Shown piece by piece: positions 1 to 4,732 of a DNA stretch of 5,436 nt. Numbering within the stretch: the first letter of the stretch is position 1; the number at the start of each line of letters is the position of its first letter. The notes under the pieces are model-generated. The model was not told the origin of the DNA and ran no database searches. It worked only from the letters and a program-made list of their open reading frames with translations. The position numbers and the translations under genes were made by a program. The DNA is from Niveispirillum sp. (GTDB taxonomy: Bacteria > Pseudomonadota > Alphaproteobacteria > Azospirillales > Azospirillaceae): contig JAEMSB010000146.1 in the NCBI GenBank assembly GCA_016463045.1, positions 1-5,436 on the forward strand, written 5' to 3'.

Positions 1-751
1 ACACCACGCCAACCGTAACAACCGGGATCAGCATCTGGCCGCCAGCTGGATTGGCTTCCTCCCAATCCGCCGGGTTGGGCGGGGGATTTCCGGGCTGGTT
101 GGGTGTGATGATGGTGTAGTCGATGCCCGTATCCATCAGGAAGGGCAGCGTGGCGTCATATTGCGTCAGGCCGCTATTGGCCGGTGGCGACAGGGTGACA
201 CTGGCGGACGCGGTGCGTTGCCCCAGGTTCATGTTCACCGGCACCTGCACGAATTGCTGCGCCAGAGCGGCATCATAGCCGAACAGCACACCATTCTGGT
301 CCAGCATGTAGCCAGCCGCCCAGGTGCCGGCCACGATCTCCGGCACGTTCAGGAAGATGTTGAGCGGGTCCAGACCCGTCATCCGGGTGCTGACGCCCAT
401 CATGGCCACGTTGGACGGGCTGGTGCTGCGGAAGATCGTCAGCGACGGCACGGTGAAGCTGGCCCCGTTCCCACCGGTCACGATGGCGCAAACCGTGACC
501 CACTGCCCCTGATAGGCGTTGCCGCTGCTGGAATAGAAGGGCGGGGTATAGGGCGGCTGCGGCACGATGACCTGATAAGTGCCATCGGGCAGGTAATCCG
601 CCCCCACATTCAACCAGGGGGAGCCGGTATCCATCAACAGGGGTGTCTGCGTCTTCCCGCCATCGAAGGAGACATTGAAATGGTAGGCCGCCCCCACACC
701 GCCGCCACCCGAAACATAAGACAGAAACAGCCCCTGCACCGCGTCCAGCAT
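1..751 (-). CDS. Pepsin-like (family A1-type) aspartic protease homologue, partial (3' end beyond window)
   Basis: The frame is open from an ATG at 751 to the left edge, giving 250 residues and no stop. Two Asp-Thr-Gly motifs are visible: LLMDTGSPWLNV (catalytic Asp candidate D41) and FLMDTGIDYTII (D207). Their spacing of 166 residues is close to the 183 between pepsin D32 and D215. Between them are other pepsin-fold landmarks: a flap candidate Y80 (AYQGQW), a hydrophobic-hydrophobic-Gly segment (VAMMG, 115-119) that would close the first psi-loop, GVLFGYD (154-160) resembling the pepsin G-x-L-x-FGG-x-D strand, and FVQVPV (167-172). I infer a bilobal aspartic protease fold; activity is unproven. 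The usual Ser/Thr three residues after D207 is Ile210, which may weaken the second half-site. No signal peptide or propeptide is evident, so a cytoplasmic location is possible. The start at 751 has a strong ribosome site (AAGGGGG, 758-764, spacing 6). An in-frame ATG at 841 would add 30 residues but has only a weak site. The second-lobe remainder lies outside the window. Confidence 0.7.
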   Translation of the reverse strand, partial: MLDAVQGLFLSYVSGGGGVGAAYHFNVSFDGGKTQTPLLMDTGSPWLNVGADYLPDGTYQVIVPQPPYTPPFYSSSGNAYQGQWVTVCAIVTGGNGASFTVPSLTIFRSTSPSNVAMMGVSTRMTGLDPLNIFLNVPEIVAGTWAAGYMLDQNGVLFGYDAALAQQFVQVPVNMNLGQRTASASVTLSPPANSGLTQYDATLPFLMDTGIDYTIITPNQPGNPPPNPADWEEANPAGGQMLIPVVTVGVV

Positions 752-1039
752 GATCAGCCCCCTTCGCCGTTGGTTGGATGCGGCGTTACCCGGCACCCGG
801 CCCACAGCATACAGAAAGCACACCAGACAGGCATCTGACATTTTCACGTAAAACGAGCAAATTGATAGTTATCACTAAACCCAAATTAATGGGTTAACCG
901 CTGCATCCTGGGCCGTTTCGTGCTATGTTCCAACAATCACGGGGCGAACTGTGTCCGGGCCGGACGCGGGCGTTCGGGAAGGCCCCCGATATGAAACACC
1001 CCCTGATTTTCCGTTGCATCCTGTTGCACGGGCGGCGGC
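752..1039. other. Intergenic region between two minus-strand genes
   Basis: This 288-base stretch holds no convincing gene. The part next to the pepsin-like gene (752-840) could be its leader or, if the ATG at 841 is used, coding. The middle (about 841-897) is sharply AT-rich against its surroundings and holds inverted repeats, described separately. The remainder (898-1039) is GC-rich and contains a short perfect hairpin at 953-965 (GTCCGG/CCGGAC, one-base loop). A plus-strand frame at 925-1119 has no ribosome site and runs into the opposite gene, so it is not called. Confidence 0.6.
841..897. promoter_or_regulatory. AT-rich control block with inverted repeats, upstream of the pepsin-like gene
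   Basis: Seen in sequence: TGATA-GT-TATCA (863-874) is a perfect inverted repeat. TAAACCC/GGGTTAA (876-882/891-897) is a second one with a single mismatch around an 8-base AT loop, and GGTTAACC (892-899) is a palindrome. On the plus strand TTGATA (862-867), a 17-base spacer and ATTAAT (885-890) resemble a sigma70 promoter, although no gene follows in that direction. On the minus strand the -35/-10 matches are poorer (for example TATCAA as a -10), yet this is the obvious place for the promoter of the pepsin-like gene. The paired repeats could be an operator. The direction of transcription cannot be settled from sequence. Confidence 0.4.
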
Positions 1040-1052
1040 TTACCACCGCCCG
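1029..1052 (-). terminator. Weak hairpin over the stop codon of the squalene-synthase-like gene
   Basis: CGGGCGG (1029-1035) pairs with CCGCCCG (1046-1052). After one mismatch two further pairs extend the stem, leaving the TAA stop (1042-1040 on the minus strand) in the loop. No run of U follows on the minus strand (TGCAACAGG...), so this is not a classical intrinsic terminator. It may aid termination or protect the 3' end of the mRNA. Confidence 0.25.
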
Positions 1053-1885
1053 ATGGTCGCGGCCCAACCGACGGAAAGCGGGCGGCGCACGCTGGGGCGC
1101 AGCAGGGTGGGGTTCATGAGGTCATAGCCGGCCGCCGCCATCCGACCCAGATAATGATCGGCCAGGATGGCCGGCAGCAGGGCCGGCAGGGCGGCCTTCG
1201 GCACGTCGCGCCGCAACCGGCGAGCATCGGACAGCAGCGACCGGGCCGTATCGGCCACGGCAGCGGCCACCTTGGACAGGCCGGGTTCTGGCTTCAAGTC
1301 GAACAAAGCCGGTTCAGTCACCCCATGTTCGACCATCAGGGTTAGCGGCAGGCGGGAGCGGTGGCCGCGCGCCAGGAAGGGGGTGGCCCGCAGGATACCG
1401 GTCAGGGCCCAGGCTGTCCCGACCAGCCGTGCCGCCTCCATCGCGGCATGGTCGCGCACGCCCAGTGTCTGACAAGCCAGCCGGGCCAGAGGTGCCCCCG
1501 TGACCTGGGCATAATTGACCAGGCATTCCATGTCGGCGGGCGCCTCATCATCCATGTCGGCCTCCCGCCCGTCGATCAACAGATCGAACTGGGTGCGGTC
1601 CAGGCCGTGGCGGGCGATGGACGCCGCCAGTGGCTCCACCACCTCATGCCGGCGCGGGGTGCCGGCATAGGCGCCATCAATGCTTTCCCGCCACCATTGC
1701 AGGCGGATCTGGCCCAGGGTCGGCTCCGTTACCACCTCCCGCGTCTTGGCGACCTCATGATTGAAGGCGTAAAGCGCGAACAGGTCCTCGCGCACAGCGG
1801 CGGGCGCGAACAGGGCCGTCAGGAAGCGGTCATTATCATGCTTGCGGACCGCCTCGGCACAGGCGGACAGGGCGGGGGGCGCCAT
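1040..1885 (-). CDS. Squalene/phytoene-synthase-family protein, non-catalytic NDUFAF6-like (putative complex I assembly factor)
   Basis: The protein has 281 residues and belongs to the squalene/phytoene synthase fold family. Visible landmarks are DNDRFLTALFAP (17-28), LFALYAFNHEVAKTRE (35-50), LGQIRLQWWRESIDG (57-71, with the QWWR core) and TAWALTGILRATPF (157-170). Where true synthases carry the first Asp-rich motif (VDDIAD, as in the fusion at 2978-4732), this protein has VAKTRE. Where they carry ILRDxxxD, it has ILRATPFL. Both Mg-diphosphate-binding motifs are therefore gone. This pattern and the N-terminal block match the alphaproteobacterial relatives of mitochondrial NDUFAF6, a factor needed for respiratory complex I assembly; the assembly role here is inferred from that homology. 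The ATG at 1885 is chosen because the family typically begins a few residues before the R-x-HDxDRF block. Its ribosome site is weak (GAGC). A good promoter lies just upstream (1916-1943). The gene is divergent from the superoxide dismutase gene. Confidence 0.85.
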   Translation of the reverse strand: MAPPALSACAEAVRKHDNDRFLTALFAPAAVREDLFALYAFNHEVAKTREVVTEPTLGQIRLQWWRESIDGAYAGTPRRHEVVEPLAASIARHGLDRTQFDLLIDGREADMDDEAPADMECLVNYAQVTGAPLARLACQTLGVRDHAAMEAARLVGTAWALTGILRATPFLARGHRSRLPLTLMVEHGVTEPALFDLKPEPGLSKVAAAVADTARSLLSDARRLRRDVPKAALPALLPAILADHYLGRMAAAGYDLMNPTLLRPSVRRPLSVGWAATIGRW

Positions 1886-1898
1886 TCTTGCTCAATCC

Positions 1899-1943
1899 AA
1901 CAGGGGTGATGCCGCCTTATAGGCGCTCCGCCCCTGTTCGCAA
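1899..1943 (-). promoter_or_regulatory. Promoter of the NDUFAF6-like gene with nested inverted repeats
   Basis: Read on the minus strand, TTGCGA (1943-1938) is followed after 16 bases by TATAAG (1921-1916), a sound sigma70-type pair. It would start transcription near 1909, leaving a leader of about 24 bases before the ATG at 1885. The -10 box sits in the centre of a perfect inverted repeat, CGCC-TTATA-GGCG (1913-1925). That repeat lies inside a larger perfect one, AACAGGGG (1899-1906) and CCCCTGTT (1931-1938). A repressor site is plausible; no regulator can be named. Confidence 0.5.
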
Positions 1944-1995
1944 AGCCCAAGCATCCCATATGGTTGCCACGACAATTATTCAGGGGTCGAGCAGG

Positions 1996-2024
1996 TTGAC
2001 CCGCGGGCGGTGCGGTCGTATCTC
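1996..2024 (+). promoter_or_regulatory. Promoter of the superoxide dismutase gene
   Basis: TTGACC (1996-2001), a 17-base spacer and TATCTC (2019-2024) give a good -35 and a fair -10. Transcription would begin near 2031 and leave a leader of about 64 bases. I see no clear binding site for a named regulator such as Fur or OxyR. Confidence 0.5.
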
Positions 2025-2039
2025 TCAACCCCGTGTCCG

Positions 2040-2062
2040 GTCGTCCCCGCGTCAGGGGCGAC
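2040..2062 (+). other. Stem-loop in the sod mRNA leader
   Basis: GTCG (2040-2043) plus CCCC (2045-2048) pair with GGGG-CGAC (2055-2062), leaving one bulged T and a six-base loop GCGTCA. It begins about 10 bases after the predicted transcription start and ends 19 bases before the ribosome site, so it may protect the 5' end rather than block translation. Confidence 0.35.
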
Positions 2063-2094
2063 ACCCACCCCGAGAGAGAACAGGAGCCATCATC

Positions 2095-2721
2095 ATGGCC
2101 TTCACCCTGCCGGCACTGACCTACGACACCGCGGCGCTGGAGCCGCATATCGACGCGCTGACCATGGCCACCCACCATGGCAAGCATCACCAGACCTATA
2201 TCACCAACCTGAACAATGCCCTGGCCGACCACAGCCAGCTGCATGACCTGTCGCTGGAAGACCTGCTGAAGCGTCTGGGCGAGCTGCCGGAAAGCATCCG
2301 CACCGCCGTGCGCAACAATGGCGGCGGTCACGCCAACCATTCCATGTTCTGGTCCATCATGGGCCCGAATGGCGGTGGTGACCCGACCGGTGAGGTTGGT
2401 TCCGCCATCACCCGCGATTTCGGCAGCTTTGACGACTTCAAGAAGAAGTTCAACGAGGCCGGGACCAAGCAGTTCGGCTCTGGCTGGGTGTTCGTCACCG
2501 CCGACGCCGCCGGCAAGCTGGCCATCGTGGCACAGCCGAACCAGGACACGCCGCTGTTCAACGGCACGCCGGTCCTGTTCGGCAATGACGTGTGGGAACA
2601 CGCCTATTATCTGAAGTACCAGAACCGCCGCGCGGACTATCTGGCTGCCTGGTGGAACACCGTCAGCTGGGACGCCGTGAATGCCCGTCTGGCCAAGATC
2701 AAGGCCGGTGCTGTGATTTGA
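2095..2721 (+). CDS. sod: Superoxide dismutase, Fe/Mn family (Mn-type or cambialistic features)
   Basis: The 208-residue enzyme converts superoxide to oxygen and hydrogen peroxide. It covers the whole family length: an N-terminal helical hairpin (HHGKHHQTY, 27-35; GGGHANHSMFW, 76-86) and a C-terminal alpha/beta domain (FGSGWVF, 127-133; DVWEHAYYLKYQNRRADY, 165-182). All four metal ligands are present: His27, His82, Asp165 and His169. The GGHANH context, and a second-shell glutamine supplied from NQDTP (Gln150) rather than from the helix near His82, follow the Mn-type E. coli SodA pattern and not the FeSOD (SodB) pattern. The metal cannot be fixed from sequence, so only the generic symbol is given. 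The ATG at 2095 is preferred: AGGAG (2082-2086) lies 8 bases before it and the family's typical N-terminus (MAFTLPALxYD) starts there. The frame stays open upstream to 1888, but that part is promoter sequence. No signal peptide is seen, so a cytoplasmic location is expected. Confidence 0.97.
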   Translation: MAFTLPALTYDTAALEPHIDALTMATHHGKHHQTYITNLNNALADHSQLHDLSLEDLLKRLGELPESIRTAVRNNGGGHANHSMFWSIMGPNGGGDPTGEVGSAITRDFGSFDDFKKKFNEAGTKQFGSGWVFVTADAAGKLAIVAQPNQDTPLFNGTPVLFGNDVWEHAYYLKYQNRRADYLAAWWNTVSWDAVNARLAKIKAGAVI

Positions 2722-2742
2722 GTTTTCCCTCAGGCGCCGGGC

Positions 2743-2827
2743 GGGCGCATCCGCGCCCTTGGCTCACGCGCCACGTGGCGCGGGCCGGCAGTCGCCGGCC
2801 TCCACCGGTCATGGAGATGACCGGTGG
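2743..2827. repeat. Cluster of four consecutive stem-loops downstream of sod
   Basis: Four perfect inverted repeats follow one another closely. The first is GGGCGC-ATCC-GCGCCC (2743-2758). The second is the 16-base palindrome CGCGCCACGTGGCGCG (2767-2782). The third is GGCCGGC-AGTC-GCCGGCC (2783-2800). The fourth is CCACCGGTCAT-GGAG-ATGACCGGTGG (2802-2827), an 11-pair stem with a four-base loop, followed by TTT. The sequences differ from each other, so this is not a direct repeat array. The first starts 21 bases after the sod stop. Likely roles are transcript termination and protection of the sod mRNA 3' end. Confidence 0.6.
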
Positions 2828-2854
2828 TTTGCTCTACTGGTCTGACGTTTCCTG

Positions 2855-2886
2855 CAAACCCCGCCGGCCAAAACCGGCGGGGTTTG
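2855..2886 (+). terminator. Strong hairpin, probable terminator between sod and the hopanoid genes
   Basis: A perfect 13-pair stem is formed by CAAACCCCGCCGG (2855-2867) and CCGGCGGGGTTTG (2874-2886), with a six-base loop CCAAAA. The 3' arm ends in GTTTG and only a short T stretch follows. The A-rich 5' arm and T-rich 3' arm make it symmetrical, so it could work in either direction. It is the most terminator-like element in the spacer and would separate sod transcription from the operon starting at 2978. Confidence 0.65.
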
Positions 2887-2911
2887 TCATATCGGGGCCG
2901 CGCCCCATTAT
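2884..2911 (+). promoter_or_regulatory. Possible promoter of the hopanoid (hpnCD-hpnE) operon
   Basis: TTGTCA (2884-2889), a 16-base spacer and CATTAT (2906-2911) match sigma70 boxes at 5/6 and 4/6. The spacer contains another short hairpin, GGGGC-CGC-GCCCC (2894-2906), which could be an operator. The -35 overlaps the end of the preceding terminator stem, so terminator and promoter would lie back to back. This is the best candidate before 2978 but not a strong one. Confidence 0.35.
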
Positions 2912-2946
2912 CGCCACTTCTCCGTGCCTCTCTGTCGTGGCAAAGT

Positions 2947-2985
2947 AGGGGAACGATGATGAAGAGCGCCGGGACCCATGGCTGA
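2947..2985 (+). promoter_or_regulatory. Short upstream reading frame with strong ribosome site overlapping the hpnCD start
   Basis: AGGGGA (2947-2952) lies 6 bases before the second of two tandem ATGs (2956 and 2959). These open a 9-codon frame (MMKSAGTHG) that stops with TGA at 2983-2985. The hpnCD ATG (2978) lies inside this mini-frame in another register, so ribosomes ending at 2985 finish 5 bases past it. The hpnCD start itself has only GGGA at spacing 3, or GAAGAG at spacing 11. Translation of hpnCD may therefore depend on reinitiation after the mini-frame. This is inference from spacing alone. Confidence 0.35.
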
Positions 2986-4732
2986 ATTCCGCCTGTCAGC
3001 ACAGAACCCCGCCCAACCGGGCGACCCTGCCGCCCGCAAGGGCGCGGAGGCGGAGAATTTTCCCGTCGCCTCCCGGCTGATCCCGGCTCCCTATCGCCCG
3101 CATGTAATGGCCTTCTACGCCTTCGCGCGGCTGGCTGATGACATCGCGGACGACCCGCACGTCGAACCCGACATGAAGATCGCGCAGCTGGATGCGCTGG
3201 AACGCGCGCTGGTCAGCGGCATCGGCAACCAGCCCTGGTTGGCCCCTGCCTTGACGCTGAAAGCCACACAGACGGCCACCGGCGTATCGGGCCTGCATGC
3301 GCGGCAGTTGCTGCAGGCCTTCCGCCGCGATGCTACGGGCAGCCATTGCAAGACCTGGCAGGACCTTGTCCTTTACTGCCGCTATTCCGCGAACCCCGTG
3401 GGCCGCTTCCTGCTGGAACTGCATGGGGAGGGGATCAATGCTGCCCCCGCCTCGGACGCGCTATGTACCGCGCTGCAGATCCTGAACCATATCCAGGATT
3501 GCCGGCATGACTGGGTGGAGCTGGGCCGTTGCTACCTGCCCACATCCTGGTTCAAGGAAGCGGGCGGATCGGTTGAACATCTGGTGGAGACGGAGGCGAC
3601 GCCGCCCGTGCGCGCCGTCATCGACAGGACGCTGGACAATGTCGATTCGCTGCTGCGCCGGGCGGGCGCCCTGCCCCGCCTGATCGCCAATCCGGGCCTG
3701 CGCATGGAATCGGCGGTCATTATCGAGATGGCGGTAGCCCTGTCGAAGCAGTTGCGCCGCCGCGATCCGCTGGCCGGCAAGGTGCAGTTGTCCGCGTTCA
3801 GCCGGCTGGGTGCGGTGCTGCTGGGTGTGTTGCGCGGCATGTCGCGCCGCCCGCCGCGCCTGTCGCCCGAAAGCGGGCTGGCGAAGGCCGGAAGCTGCGG
3901 CACCTCCACCTTCTACTGGCCGCTGCGCCTTCTGGGGCAGCGCAAGCGCCGGGCCATGTTCGCCATCTATGGCTTCTGCCGGGCCGTGGACGACATTGCC
4001 GACGGCAAGGAGAATAACGAGGTCAAGCGCGGCGCCCTGACCGACTGGCAGCGGCGCATCGACGCCATGTATGGCATGCCCAGCCCTGGCCGCCATCATG
4101 GCCGGTTGCGCGATCTGGCCTCTGCCGTGCGGCGCTACAACCTGCCCCAGGCAGAATTCCAGGCCGTGATCGACGGCATGATGATGGATGTGGAAGGCCC
4201 CATCCGCGCCCCCTCCCTGGGGATGCTGGCGCAATATTGCCGGCGCGTGGCGGGCGCAGTGGGCCTGTTGTCTGTCCGCGTCTTTGGCAAGGGCGATGCA
4301 AGTGCTGATGCCTTCGCATTGGCTTTGGGTGAGGCGTTGCAGCTCACCAACATCCTGCGGGATGTGGATGAGGATGCGCGCGATGGCCGTTGCTACCTGC
4401 CGGAGGAGATGCTGGAGGATGCGGGCATCGACATTTATGCCGTGCAGTCCGATCCCGTCGCCCTGCTCACCGACCCGGCCCTGCCGCAGGTCTGTGAGGC
4501 GCTGGCCGCCCGCGCGGAAGCCGCGTTCCATCAAGCCAACAGCCTGTTGAAGCAGCCGCACCGCAAGCTGTGGCCGGCGGCGGCCATGATGGTGCTGTAT
4601 CATCGCATCCTGCTGCGCCTGCGTCAGCGTGGCTGGTCGCCCGACGCCCTGTCCCGCCGCCCACGCCTGGGCAAGTGGGAGAAGATCAGCGTGGCGCTGT
4701 CCTGCGCCCTGGGTCGCGCGCCCCGCCTGTGA
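2978..4732 (+). CDS. hpnCD: HpnC-HpnD fusion: hydroxysqualene synthase joined to presqualene diphosphate synthase
   Basis: One uninterrupted frame of 584 residues carries two complete squalene/phytoene synthase domains. Residues about 20-288 are HpnC-like: ENFPVASRLIP (26-36), first Asp motif LADDIAD (52-58, D54/D55/D58), YCRYSANPVGR (133-143), and second Asp motif NHIQDCRHD (170-178, D174/D178). Residues about 306-584 are HpnD-like: STFYWPLRLL (310-319), FCRAVDDIAD (333-342, D338/D339/D342), VIDGMMMD (397-404), and QLTNILRDVDED (455-466, D462/D466), then RCYLP (471-475). In the known pathway HpnD condenses two farnesyl diphosphates to presqualene diphosphate and HpnC turns that into hydroxysqualene. 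Both active sites look intact. The linker (about 288-306) is short and basic (MSRRPPRLSPES). An ATG at 3839 (M288) could start HpnD alone but lacks a good ribosome site. The start at 2978 is the only ATG after an in-frame stop at 2960-2962. The gene overlaps hpnE by GTGA. The two enzymes are usually separate neighbouring genes, so the fusion is unusual. Confidence 0.93.
   Translation: MAEFRLSAQNPAQPGDPAARKGAEAENFPVASRLIPAPYRPHVMAFYAFARLADDIADDPHVEPDMKIAQLDALERALVSGIGNQPWLAPALTLKATQTATGVSGLHARQLLQAFRRDATGSHCKTWQDLVLYCRYSANPVGRFLLELHGEGINAAPASDALCTALQILNHIQDCRHDWVELGRCYLPTSWFKEAGGSVEHLVETEATPPVRAVIDRTLDNVDSLLRRAGALPRLIANPGLRMESAVIIEMAVALSKQLRRRDPLAGKVQLSAFSRLGAVLLGVLRGMSRRPPRLSPESGLAKAGSCGTSTFYWPLRLLGQRKRRAMFAIYGFCRAVDDIADGKENNEVKRGALTDWQRRIDAMYGMPSPGRHHGRLRDLASAVRRYNLPQAEFQAVIDGMMMDVEGPIRAPSLGMLAQYCRRVAGAVGLLSVRVFGKGDASADAFALALGEALQLTNILRDVDEDARDGRCYLPEEMLEDAGIDIYAVQSDPVALLTDPALPQVCEALAARAEAAFHQANSLLKQPHRKLWPAAAMMVLYHRILLRLRQRGWSPDALSRRPRLGKWEKISVALSCALGRAPRL

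Noticed and set aside
161..838. Plus-strand open frame of 225 codons
   Set aside because: It lies antisense to the pepsin-like gene, has a low-complexity Arg/His/Gly-rich translation typical of a reverse-strand shadow in GC-rich DNA, and has no ribosome site.
925..1119. Plus-strand open frame of 64 codons between the two minus-strand genes
   Set aside because: There is no ribosome-binding sequence before the ATG, the translation is Arg/Gly-rich with no recognisable motif, and it overlaps the end of the opposite gene.
1888..2094. N-terminal extension of superoxide dismutase from an upstream in-frame ATG at 1888
   Set aside because: The extra 69 residues are Arg-rich and unlike the family, they cover the promoter, and the ATG at 2095 has an ideal AGGAG site and the family N-terminus.
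1819..2601. Minus-strand open frame of 260 codons across the sod gene and its promoter region
   Set aside because: It overlaps both the well-supported sod gene and the start of the NDUFAF6-like gene, and its translation resembles no family.
2743..2886. CRISPR or REP-type array
   Set aside because: The hairpins have unrelated sequences and irregular spacing, and there are no conserved direct repeats or spacers.
3461..4603. Long minus-strand open frame of 380 codons
   Set aside because: It is the antisense shadow of the HpnC-HpnD fusion; the translation is His/Gln/Arg-rich without domains. Long antisense frames are common where third positions are G/C.
3839..4732. Separate hpnD gene starting at the internal ATG at 3839
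   Set aside because: The frame is continuous with HpnC, no stop separates them and no good ribosome site precedes 3839. Internal initiation remains possible but is not the simplest reading.
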